Of a stretch of 64,000 nt of DNA, positions 11,995-23,229 are shown in pieces. Location of the stretch: NCBI GenBank assembly GCA_946807835.1, contig CAMPEX010000001.1:7579001-7643000 (forward strand), written 5' to 3'. The first letter of the stretch is position 1, and each line of letters starts with the position of its first letter. Source of the stretch: Ailanthus altissimus. Lineage: Eukaryota; Streptophyta; Magnoliopsida; Sapindales; Simaroubaceae. The notes below the pieces were generated by a model. It did no database searches, was not told the DNA's origin, and saw only the letters and a list, made by a program, of their open reading frames with translations. Position numbers and translations under genes: made by a program.

Positions 11995-12773
11995 CAGTGG
12001 CGGACCTATTGCAGGCCCAGGGGTGCCATAGCCGCAAGCCTTTACAACAACCCTTAAATTTGTATTATATACATAATTGCTCTTCAAACCTTTTTTAGAA
12101 ACCTCTTATATATGTATTATATATACAATTGGGGCCTCCAAAATTCTTTTCTTTAATACAAAGAAAATTCTTTTCTTACATAGAATATATATTTTTTAAT
12201 ATAAATAAATTTTATACTTGTAATTATAGAACATCATATATTAATAATTTTATCTTCTTTCAATTTGCTTTAAACTCTTCTTCTTAATTCAAAAATAAAG
12301 AAAACAATTCTTTAAAAAATAAATATGTCAAAATATTTTAAATATTTATAATTTTATTTATATATTAATTAATTTTTTAATATATTACTATTATAACTTT
12401 ATATTTTTTTTATAGATTTTGGTTTTTGATATTTACTGTAACCAATGAATATTCATATTGGTTATGTATATTATCAAAACAAGATTTCACAATAAAATAA
12501 AGAATTACTTTATAACATATTCATTGATTACATATATTGAAAAGAAAATCATAGAAAAATTTAACATATAATTAAGTATAGATGATTTTGAGATATGAAA
12601 GAATATTGAACTTTATTTTAATATAGGATTATGTTAAAGTTTTCAAATAACATATTTTTTCGGTTATTGATATGGAATAAAAATAATTTTTTTATAATTT
12701 ATTTTATTTATTATATTTAAAACTTTATGTTACAATTTCGCCCCCCAAATCTCAAATCCTAGTTCCGCCCCTA
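11995..12773. mobile_element. hAT-like MITE, 8-bp TSD CATCCCAT
   Basis: A 779-bp AT-rich element starting CAGTGGCGGACCTA and ending TAGTTCCGCCCCTA. The ends are imperfect inverted repeats matching at about 11 of 14 positions. Perfect 8-bp duplications CATCCCAT flank it at 11,987-11,994 and 12,774-12,781. An 8-bp duplication with CAGNGGCGGA-type ends is characteristic of hAT non-autonomous elements. It has no coding capacity and orientation cannot be set. Confidence 0.82.
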
Positions 12774-12781
12774 CATCCCAT

Positions 12782-13552
12782 TCATATATTTTAAAAAACA
12801 TATATATTTTCTTTATATTTTTTTATTGTGGCTTTTCTTATTATTTATTACTGAAAATTCTTTGCATCATCAAGTTTGGCTTAAAAATATATATATGTTT
12901 AATACCTAATTAATGTAGCTCTCCCAAATAAAATTCTAGCTACACCATTAGTTTAAGCTATCTAATAGTCTCATGCTCTGCCATTTAACTCTTTTGTAGT
13001 CTTCTTTATGATTTTTTTTTCTTTGTGAACCTTGACCCAACCAAAAAAAAATTTATTAAAATAAAAGTAATTGAATAGCTAGTAAAGAAACGTATTGAGT
13101 CATACGTATTAGAAAATATATATGAAATTAACACAGAAGGAAAAAAAACACTTTAAATAACAACTAAAAAAATAAAAAGATGAAAGACAACTATAGAAAA
13201 CAGTATTTCATAAATCCATTTGCATATTTAGACAATAAACTTAAAATCTCAATGAGAAGAGAATTAAACAAAGTAAAATGAGAGTGAAGGAAATCTTTTT
13301 ACCAATTAATAATCATTTCTCTCTCTATGTTTTTGTATCATTGTATAAATTTCTCCCTCTCAAAACTTTTTTTTTCTTTTTAAAAAAAAAATGAAAAACA
13401 ATTGAAAACGTAGTTGGCTAACTATTTTGTAAAAATCTTTTTTTAAAAAAAAAACAAATGAATAATGTCCTCAAATTCATTAAAAGAAAATTTAAAAAAT
13501 AATATTTTTATTATGTTAAAAAAAGTATATACATTTCAAATTAAATCATAAC
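12782..13552. other. AT-rich intergenic, nothing recognised
   Basis: Homopolymer A/T runs (for example 13,366-13,395 and 13,437-13,455) and no gene or element that I can support. Confidence 0.6.
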
Positions 13553-15729
13553 TAGAGATGACAAATGAGTCGTGCCACCCATGAGTTGTACAGTACGCTA
13601 CAATGTCATGCTTACGCGACATGGCACACTACAATGTCATAGTTACACAGCATAGCACGACACGACCCATCTACTATCTGTAATTACAACTCTTTTACTT
13701 CATTTTTAAAAGAAAATTAAATACATTTTCACTATTTTTAATTTTATAAAACTACTTTAAAAAAATAAAAATAAAAAAAGTTAGACACATTTCATTCTTA
13801 AAAATACTATCTTTAAAACATCACTTTATTTTTAAACTTTATTTAAAAACATTACAAACAAAAATGACTTCTTTTATCCGCACCAACCACATAATCATCG
13901 TTAATATTTGACTGTTATGTTCATAACAAGTGAGTAGATATTTCATTTTCAATTGACTTGACCTAATCCATCTCAAAATTTTCGGGTCGGTTCGAAAATG
14001 GAACATGAGTTAGGGTCCAATCAGAACAAATTTTTCTATCCCGATCAGGTCAAGTTGGATTTGAAAAATTCTCGAACCGAATCAAAAATTTCTAGAACAA
14101 TTAGAAATTAAAAAAATTAAAGTGTTAAAATGATGCTAGTTTAGGTCGAAACTATTCAGATCCGGTTCAAGAATGGCACAGTTTTGAAACAAGATGGTTC
14201 AGGAACGACATGGTTTGAGAACGGCACAATTCGGGAATGGGATGGTCCTGATCGAGATGGGTCAAGTCAGAACGGGTCAGGTTAGGTTAGGATTCCCAAA
14301 TTTATTTTTTGAAATAAAAAAATTCAAATCCAATTTTAATTTCAATAACGTCTGATATTATAATTCTAAATCAATTTTAAATTTCAATTACGTTAAATGT
14401 TATAATTTCAAATCTAATTTCAATATCAGTTATATTAAATACTATAATTTCAATTCTAATATCGATTTCAATTACGTTAAATACTATAATTTTAAATCCT
14501 CTATTGATTTTAATTATGTTAAATATTATAATTCTCAATCCTATCAATTTCAAATGTTATAATTCTCAATCCAATCAATTTCAAATGTTATAATTCCAAA
14601 TCCAGTTTTGATTTCAATTACGTTAGATATTATAATGTCAATTTTAATTATGTTAAATATTATAATTTCAAATCTAATTTATTTTTAATTACGTTAAATA
14701 TAATAACTCCTATTTCAATTTTAATACATTAAATATTATAATTCTAAATCTAATTTAATTTTAATTATGTTAAATATTATAATTCAAATCTAATTTTAAT
14801 TTCAGTTACGTTAAATATTATACTTTCAAATCCAATTTCGATTTCAATTACGTTAAATATTATAATTTCAAATTCAATTTTGATTTTAATTGTGTTAAAT
14901 ATTATAATTACAATTTTAATTTTAATTTCAATTTTATTTACATTAAATATTATAATTTCAAATCTAATTTCGATTTTAACTACGTTAAATGTTATAATTT
15001 TAATTTCAATTTCAATTTCAATTACGTTAAATATTATAATTCTAATTCTAATTTTAATTACTTTAAATATTATAATTCCAATTCCAACTTCAGTTTTAAT
15101 TACTTTAAATGTTATAATTTCAATTCTAATTTTTATTTCTATTACATTAAATATTCTAATTTCAAATCTAATTTCAATTTTAATTACTTTAAATGTTATA
15201 ATTTCAATTCCAATTTCAGTTTTAATTACGTTAAATGTTATAATTCCAATTCTAATTTCTATTTCAATTATATTAAATATTATAATTTCAAATCCAAGTT
15301 CAATTTCGATTTTAATTACGTTAAATATTATAATTCTAATTCTAATTTCAAATTGAATTACGTTAAATATTATAATTTCAAATCCAATTTCAAATTGAAT
15401 TATGTTAAATGTTATAATTCTAATTTAATTTAAATTGCACTTTCAGTTACTTTAAATGTTATAATTTTAATTTCAATTTCAATTACGTTAAATATTAACA
15501 TTCTAAATCCAATTTTGAATTGAATTACGTTAAATGTTATAATTCCAATTCTAATTCCAATTGCAACTTTAATTATGTTAAATATTATAATTTCAATTTC
15601 AATTTCAATTTTAATTGCGTTAAATATTATAATTCTAAATCCAATTTCAAATTGAATTACATTAAATATTATAATTCTAAATGTAATTTCAATTACGTTA
15701 AATATTGTAATTTCAAATCCAATTACGTT
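13553..15729. repeat. Left arm of a fold-back-like element with minisatellite
   Basis: Begins near TAGAGATGACAAATGAG. The outer 750 bp carries repeated GGTCAAGT/GGGTCAGG words, then passes into a minisatellite (14,320-15,728). The right arm, displaced to 29,325-29,873, continues the array, reverses its orientation at about 29,507 and ends with the inverted form of the outer words (CCCAACCCGACTTG) and CCGCCCCTA. The two parts together read as one inverted-repeat element of about 2.7 kb. A matching target-site duplication was not found, so the outer borders are approximate. Confidence 0.55.
14320..15728. repeat. Roughly 42-bp minisatellite with 6-bp sub-periodicity
   Basis: About 30 degenerate copies of a unit containing GTTAAATATTATAATTTC. 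Spacing of the GTTAAAT word is about 41-42 bp (14,769; 14,810; 14,852; 14,894), with some units changed by multiples of about 6 bp because the interior is itself built of AATTTC/AATTCT hexamers. The plus strand is poor in G. The long open frame at 14,880-15,356 arises because unit lengths are often multiples of three; it is not a gene. Confidence 0.85.
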
Positions 15730-16630
15730 TGTTCCCCCAGAAAATCTCCATAAGGCCCAACCCTTATAAACTCAAGATGCTTAGCCCTTCTAGGAAGTCT
15801 TTTGTGGGCCAATCTCAAGGGCCCAAGTCCAAGATAGCAGGAACTACCGAGAGATGCTAGAACCAAGCCTAAGGATGGGCTGCCAGCAAGGAACCTTATC
15901 AGTTCCTTGAATTAGGTTCAGTCCAAGACACTTGTATGTTAGCTACATATTCCCGACCGAGCCAACTAGGATCAGAGAAGACCACTTGACCAAGAACAAG
16001 AAAATTGACTCTGTAAAAGTACCAGGTCAAACACATTCCGAATAACTTATACATTTAACCAGGTACTATTGCGGGAATAGAAAAAGGACTTAGACCAATA
16101 AGGATAAAGTACTCTAAATGAGACCAGTTCAGTTAGAGATTCCGAACTGCTGTGACAGCAGAAGTATAACCAGATCACTACCGTGCCGAACAGAGATTAA
16201 TCATGCTTATTACAAAAATGAATTTAAAGAGAAAACCAATGTTATAAAGGAAATGGGGTTATAAGAAGAGAAGAATTGCAATGTCTTTAAGAAAGAATCT
16301 CTCAAATCGCGGCAAGAGATTGGGATAATCCAAAATTAGTAAAACCTAACTCAACCACATCACTGAAAAAGATAAGCACAAGAAATATTCTCTGAGGATC
16401 GATTCTATAAATAGGTGAGAAAATCACAACAGATGAGACTTCAGAGAGTTCTTCTAGTATTGAATTCTTAATTTTAGTTTCAACACTTTTTTACATTGAA
16501 CATATTTTTGACCTTTTTCTCACTACTCTCCCAAACCTCACCAAACACAACCTTTTCCTGACTTAAGAATCGAATAGTCTTTACTGGAACCCACCTAGCG
16601 AAGCCTTAATGAAAGTTTCAAGTATTTTAC
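15730..16630 (+). repeat. 5' LTR of Tat element, 3'-truncated
   Basis: Matches 28,293-29,190 of the 3' LTR through the blocks AAGGCCCAACC, CACTACCGTGCCGAA and TTCTATAAATA (TATA box near 16,408). Similarity stops at about 16,628, just after GTATTTTACA. The last 130-140 bp of the LTR, the primer site and any leader are missing and gag-like sequence follows at once, which indicates a deletion. Confidence 0.85.
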
Positions 16631-16639
16631 AATATTATA

Positions 16640-17560
16640 ATGCCAAACTGCATCTAGAAGATAAGGTTTATAATATAGAGGAAAAGCTAAAAAGCTTTTT
16701 AGAAGAGAAAGAGAAGAAAGAATAACCTCTTGCATAAAAGATAGAAAAAGAAAGGAGATCTCTATTGACGGACAAGCTGATAGAGATAGAGCTCTCGAGT
16801 GGGTTTTAACTTTCAAGCTTCCCAATCTATCGAGGAGTTATCGACCCCAATCATAATGTAAACTAAGTTACCGACTTGATGTCAATTGTAGGGTTAAGGC
16901 AGGATTGGATGTGCAAGCTCTTTCATATGAATCTGAAGGGACCAACTCTCTTTAGGTATAGAGGTCTGAAGTAGCACAACATCTCATCTTACCATGAGCT
17001 GACCGAAAAGTTCTCCTAACACTTTCGATGCTCTTGTAAGGTAGTCAAGGAACCAAAGCAGTTAAAACAGGTTAAACAGGGTCGAAATGAGAGCCTTAAT
17101 GATTTTTTCTAAAGGTTTCATAAAGAGGTGATATCGCTAAGAGCTTTTGACCATCCCATCACCTTAAAGGCTCGAGTTAGGACTAAAACTGAACAGGTTC
17201 TAGTATTACCTGTCCAAGAGCAACATTTTAAACTATGCGACAGCATATAATAGGGCATCAAAGTATATTGTCATAGAAGAAAATGAGGAAGCAAAGAGAT
17301 CTCTGGTAGATCCCCTTAGAAGATAGGTTAGATCAAGGGAAAATGAAAGATATATAAGAAAAAAGAGACCTTCACCCTCTCCCTAAAAGTACCAAAGAGC
17401 GGGTAATGACTACTGACCCCAGTAAAAAGGAAACTTCTTAAATTGGCATAATGCACCCAACAATTAGAGAAGTAATGGGTTGAATGATTCTTGCTCATAC
17501 AATTATTCTGAGCAGCCCAGAAGCCCCAAAAATCCCGGGCATCACCCTGCAAAAGAAAAA
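16640..17560 (+). pseudogene. Tat element gag remnant
   Basis: Starts with a charged, coiled-coil-like stretch (LEDKVYNIEEKLKSFLEEK, about 16,651-16,710). Then follows the retrotransposon gag core: DWMCKLFHMNLKGPT, FRYRGLK and SYHELTEKFS (about 16,900-17,015), and QVKQGRNESLNDFF (about 17,065-17,110). In the family this part forms the capsid that packages element RNA. At least three in-frame stops interrupt it and no clear zinc knuckle was seen. The family call rests on the characteristic order of conserved words, not on an alignment. Confidence 0.78.
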
Positions 17561-17995
17561 AGGGTGGCTTAGGTGAAAAATTTCTCCCTTTGGCAGTATC
17601 GCTAGAGAATGTTTATGAAGCCATTAAAAACAAAGGCTGGCTTAATAAAAATTTCAAAGAAAAAGAGGGAGAACAGCAGAGGGATCCAAAGTGTTGGTTT
17701 GATCTATAATAAATACAGGGCATGCCACGAAAATTTGTTTGGAACTGAAAAAGCAAGTGGATGTTATGATGAAAAACTGTTATCTGGGAGAATTTCAAGC
17801 TGAGAGGCAGCCTAATCTGCCTGCTAACCTGCTCAGTAGGTTGAATCCTATTCCCGCCATGGTTATATCTGATGGACCCATACTAGCAGAAAATTCCAAC
17901 ATGTTGAGGAATAACTACTCCAAGTACTTAATGGTGGCGCATTATACTATGTGGAACATTCTTCTGGCTAAGAAACCAAGATTGTAGTAGGAAGT
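17561..17995 (+). other. Gag-protease linker of Tat element
   Basis: Contains short open frames (17,609-17,803 and 17,739-17,987) with charged, lysine-rich sequence, consistent with the region between gag and protease. No domain can be named. Confidence 0.4.
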
Positions 17996-17999
17996 GCTG

Positions 18000-20900
18000 A
18001 CAATGTTTACCAAGGATGATGTACAAAGAGTCAATTATCCCAATGATAATGCACTTGTGATAAAAGTACGGGTAACTGCCGAGAAAATAAATTGAGTGTT
18101 CGTTGACCTAGGTAGCTCGATTGACATTATTTTTAAAGAGACTCTTGATGAGCTAAAAATTAAGAACCTACATATAAAAAAGACCCACACATAACTACAG
18201 AGGTTCAGAGAAGGCTACGTGGTGCCAATTGGGGTAGCACCTTTCCCCTAACTATAGAGTAGAAGCCATATAAAAAAAATGGTGATGACCAAGTTTATGG
18301 TGGCTGACCAGCCCTTCCCATATAGAATCCTCATCAGGTGACCCTTTATAGGAAATACGAATGTGACTCAGTCCATCCATTATTTGAAACTCAAGTTCCC
18401 AGTCGAGGAATGTATAAAGGTACTATTGGGAGATCAAACGATGACCATAACTATTACGCATTGTCTGCTAAGAAGGTTTTTTTCATTTCCACTATCAACA
18501 CGAAGGAAGAAGACATCAGATTGCTAGAACAAATAAAAGAATTGTAAATAGTGCGAGTTAAATATGGGGAACTAAAGAAGATAGTTAAAATTGGCTCTTA
18601 GTTATAACAAGAGGTTAGAAATAGGCTGATTAAACTAGTTTGAGAGTTTTTGGACATCTTTGCCTAGTCTCATAAAGATATACCTGGAATATATCCCATC
18701 GTTGCCTCTCATAAGTTAGCTATCAACCCCACGTTCCTCCCGATCAAACAGAAAAGAAGAATATTCAACCAATAGTGGAATGAGGTTGTAGCAGTAGAGG
18801 TAGAGAAATTGTTAATAGCAAGCTTTATGAGAGAAGTCTATTATCTTGACTGGCTAGCCAATGTGGAGAACGTGTGTAGACTTATACTAATCTGAATAAA
18901 GCCTGCTCGAAGGATAGCTTCTTACTTTTAAAGATCTACTAACTTTTAGATGCTATAGGCAGGTATGAGCTACTTAGCTTCCTGGATGCTTTCTCTAGTT
19001 ATAACCAGATCCCAATGTTCCCTTTAGACTAGGAGAAAACATCTTTCATCACCCACCAAGGAATATACTGTTACAAAGTAATGCCTTTCGGGTTAAAAAA
19101 TGTAAGGGCTACTTATCATAGGTTGATAAATAAACTCTTCAAGAACCTAGTCGGCAAAAATATAAAGGTGTATGTTGATGACATGATATCCAAGTCCATG
19201 AAAGCTGAGGACTATGGGAAAGACTTGAGAGAAGTCTTTGAAATATTGAGGAAGAATAGAATGAAGCGGAACCTATAAAAGTGTGCTTTTAGGGTAAAAT
19301 TAGGAAAATATTTGGGTTTTATGATCAGTAAGAAATGGGATAAAGGCCAACCCAGACAAAGTTTGAGCCATTTTAAAAATGAATTCCCCAAGCATAGTTA
19401 AGGATAAGAACTGATTCATATCCCAAGAAGAGTTACAGCTCTGAACTAATTCATCTCTCAAGCCACAGATAAATGCTTTGATTTCTTTCAAGCAATAAAA
19501 AGGAAGGATAAGAACTGGTGGATTGAAAATGTGAGCAGGCCTTCTAACAGCTGAAGGCCTACCTTTCTAAATCAGTTAACCTTACTATCTTAGTCTAACG
19601 TGATAAGCTAATACTTTACTTTGGAGTTTTAATCTGGGCAATGAGCTCAGTACTGGTCAAAGAATAAGAAGAGGTTCAATGATCAGTATACTACGTCAGG
19701 AAAGCTTTCACCGATTTAGAGAACCAATATCCGCCCTCAAAAAAATTGGTTCTAGCCTTGATTGTAACAAGAAGAAAGCTACGGCTTTACTTCCAAGCCC
19801 ACACAATAATCATTCTAACCAACTAGCTATTAAGGCAAATCTTACACAAACTAGATTATCTGGTCAGTTGGTCAAGTGGGCTATAGAACTGAGAGAGTTT
19901 GATATGTAGTATAAGCCTCAAACAGCCATTAAGGGACAAGCTTTAATCAATTTTATAGCTGAATGTACCCATAGTTCTATAAAAGTTAAAGAATCATATC
20001 CACAAGCTCTGAGCCAGTAAACTCTAAATAAAGGAGTATAATGGTTTCTTTATATAGATGGGGCATCTAATCTTCAAAAAAGTGGAGCAAAGATTTTCTC
20101 ATTAGCCCGAAGGGAGATGAAGTCAATTATGTTGTTTGCTTTGGGTTTAAAGCTTCTAACAAGAAGCAAAACATAAAGCTCTGCTGGTTAGATTGAGAGT
20201 TTCTTAGGAACTAGCAGCAAAGGAAATATTGGTAAGAAGCAACTCATAATTTATAGTAAACCAATAAACGGAAATTTTAAAGCCAGTGAAGAAAAATTTA
20301 TTATTTATTTAGTTAAGTAAAGAAATTGGATTGGCCAATTTAATAAGGTGAAAGTAGAACTAATCTTGAGAAGTAAAAACCACCAAGTAGATATTATGAC
20401 ATGGATGACTTCAAATAAAAAAGCTCGGTTACCCTAAACAATCCCTGTTAAATTTCTTATCAAGCCTAGCATAAAATAAGAAGATCAAGTTATACAAATC
20501 AAATCAAGTCCTAGCTGGATGGATTCAATTAAAGATTACATTCAGAACAAGACAGTTTCTACTAGTAAGAAAAAGCTCGCATAATTAAATACCGAACAAC
20601 CAGATACTCAGTGATAGAAGGAGTATTATATGGGTGAGGCTTTTCTCACTCTTACATAAGATACTTGGGACTACAAGAGGCAAATTAGGTTCTTAGAGAA
20701 ATTCGCAAATGGGATTGTGGCAACCACTCGGGGATAGAAGCTCTGGCTCACAAAGGGTTCAAAACTAGCTATTAATGGCCAACTGCCCTTCAAGATGCTA
20801 AAAACCTAGTCAGGCACTGCAATGCTTGCCAAAGATTTGCTAACAAGATTCAAGCACCTACCGAAAGCTAACTACAATGAGCAAACCCTAGCCATTCGCT

Positions 20901-21745
20901 CAATAGGGCCTTGATTTAATAGGGGCCCTACCCCAAGAAAAAGGATCTTGCAAGTATATAGTCATAATGGTGGACTATTTTACTAAATAGATCGAAGTAG
21001 AACCGCTATCAAAGATAACTGAGAAGAGTGTACGAGATTTTATCTGGAGAAATGTACTGTGTCAGTATGGAATCCCCCATACCATCACTATTGATCTTGG
21101 GAAACAGATCGACAATAACAACTTTAAGAACTTCTATAAACAATTATAAGTACACCTGTTATTCGCATCATCAGCTCATTCTAAGAGAAATGGATAGGTA
21201 AACTCCTCCACCAAAGCAATCAAGAAGCTGCTCAAGAAGAAGTTGATCGAAATAAAAGGGAGGATGGGTAGAAGAGCTTTCAGAAGTACACTGGGCATTG
21301 CAGACGACCAGTAATACTGCAATTGGTGAAACACAATTCTTACTAGCTTTCAAATTTAAAGCAGTGATTCTTGCTGAGATCAGAACTCCGATGCACAGAG
21401 TACTATACTTTTTCAAGATGACAAATAACAAGTTGATTAGGGGAAAACTAGATTAAATTGAACAATTGAGAGAAAAGGCCCAGATCTGAGTAGCTGCCTA
21501 CTGGCAGAAGGTCGCTAGATACTATAATGAGAGAGCGAAGCAAGAGAATTCAGGGAAGGCAACCTAGTACTAAGAAAGGTTGTGTAGAATATGAAGAACC
21601 CAACAAATGGAATCCTTGGACTGACTTGGAAAGGTCGTAAAAGGTCATTAAAGGCATCAGAGAAACCTCTAAGCTCGAAGAAGTAGATGGATGGGTTATG
21701 AGAAAATCATGGAATGCTAAGCTGCTGAAGAAACACTATTTTTAA
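18000..21745 (+). pseudogene. Tat element pol remnant: PR, RT, RNase H, aRNH, integrase
   Basis: Protease: VFVDLGSSIDIIF, with D-L-G in place of D-T/S-G (catalytic D at 18,105-18,107). RT: PGIYPIVASHKL region from about 18,680, MPFGLKN at 19,081, YVDD at 19,171-19,182. RNase H near 19,620-19,910. Second, archaeal-type RNase H: FLYIDGASN at 20,045-20,071. Integrase: zinc-finger end HCNACQRF (20,815-20,838), then DLIGALPQEKG, MVDYFTK (first D), TIDLGKQIDN (second D), and SAHSKRNG followed by VNSSTKAI, where the family has E. The third catalytic residue is therefore replaced by N. Stops and frame changes occur every 50-150 codons, so the copy is dead. Confidence 0.88.
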
Positions 21746-21920
21746 CTTCTGATCTTTTATACAATACTTACTTGCTATGTAATGACATCATTTTTAATAA
21801 AATTGTTATTTTCTTGGATGTACCTCTGCGTGAATGACTGCTCAACATCTGAGACTAAATAATCACAAACATCTGCAAATCAAATAAGAAAAACCTTCCT
21901 CCAAACTTACAGGCCAAAAG
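21746..21920. other. Spacer between integrase and tandem array
   Basis: Short non-coding stretch after the integrase frame; nothing recognised. Confidence 0.5.
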
Positions 21921-22700
21921 GGGCGACACTCATGAGATTACCCACAGACCACCAAACAAGGTAAGGCTCTGTAAAGTGTACCTTATAGACATGCAACATA
22001 TAGTTTGTAGGGGACAGCACTCATGAGATTATCCACAGTCCAACAAACAGAGTAAGGCTCTGTGAGCTATACCCAATGGACGTGCAACGTATAGTTCGTA
22101 GGAGGGCGGCACTCATGAGATTACTTATAGACCATCGGATAAGGTAAGGCTCTATGAGGTGTACTTTATGAATATACAACTTTAAAGACATTGAAGACAC
22201 ACACCACAGGGGGACAGTACTCATGAGATTACCCATAGACCACCAAACAAGGTAAGGCTTAGTAAGGTGTACCCTTTGGACGTGCAACATATAATTCGTT
22301 GAGGGACAACACTCTTGAGGTTACCCACAAACTACTGGATGAGGTAAGGCTCTATTAGGTTATACCGTACAAATATACAACTTTAAAGATATTGAAGATA
22401 CATGCTATAGAGAGGGCAGTACTCACAAAATTATCCACAGACCATCGGACAGAGCAAGGCTTTGTGAGGTATACCCTATAGATGTGTAGTGTATAGTTCA
22501 TAGGGGGTGTCACTCATAAGATTACCTATAGACCACTGGACAGGGTGAGGCTCTATGAGGTGTACCCTACGAATATACAGCCTTAAAGACATTGAATATA
22601 CATGCCATAAGGGGCAGCACTTATGAGGTTTTCCATAAACCACCGTACAGGGTAAGGCTCTATGAGGTGTACCCTATGGACGTACAGTACCTAGAGAGGG
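21921..22700. repeat. Tandem array of about 91- and 108-bp monomers in the Tat 3' region
   Basis: Eight copies of a unit starting ACTCATGAGATTACC, at 21,928, 22,019, 22,111, 22,219, 22,311, 22,421, 22,512 and 22,619. The spacings are 91, 92, 108, 92, 110, 91 and 107 bp. Longer units carry an extra block with ACTTTAAAGACATTGAAG. After the first short unit, short and long monomers alternate, forming dimers of about 200 bp. The array lies between integrase and the 3' LTR, the region of Tat elements known to generate satellite repeats. Confidence 0.9.
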
Positions 22701-23229
22701 ATTAATCATCAAAACGTGATCAGGTACCTATAACAATCTCACAAAACAACCAAGTGCTAAAAAAAGGTATCTGTTTGTCGACTCAATGATAATCTCATCG
22801 ATGCAGTTTCATATTAATGCTTGTTAAAATTCATTAACTCATACTTCAATCTTCTTCATAATTTATGAATTATCCTACTCTGCTCAAATTTGATAAATTA
22901 ACTTGGCATAAAGAGATTGTTATTTGATCTTGATAAATATAATTTTCTTTTTAAAGTATTGGACATTATTATTGGCTACTCACCTATATTACATTCTTAT
23001 GTAGAATAGTGTTACCCTATATTATGAATTATTATGGAATAGCAGGTCTACATCAATGTTCACTCGGGAAAATATAAAATAACAGATTTGCAAAGACATT
23101 TCAACACAAATTATGAAGAAAAAACTGCTTATATACATTGATAAAAGAAAATTACAAAAGTTCAGAAGAAAAAGAAAAAGTACAGGAACAACAAAAAAAA
23201 ACATTGGCTCATGCTGTTGGAATCGTGTC

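Noticed and set aside
11724..12098. 124-codon open frame
   Set aside because: Crosses the left border of the hAT-like MITE and shows no domain; Cys/Phe/Ile-rich composition reflects AT-rich DNA.
14880..15356. 158-codon open frame
   Set aside because: It lies entirely in the 42-bp minisatellite. The product is a low-complexity Ile/Leu repeat produced by unit lengths divisible by three.
21921..22700. CRISPR-like regular repeat
   Set aside because: Repeats are 91-108 bp with no unique spacers, in a plant retrotransposon.
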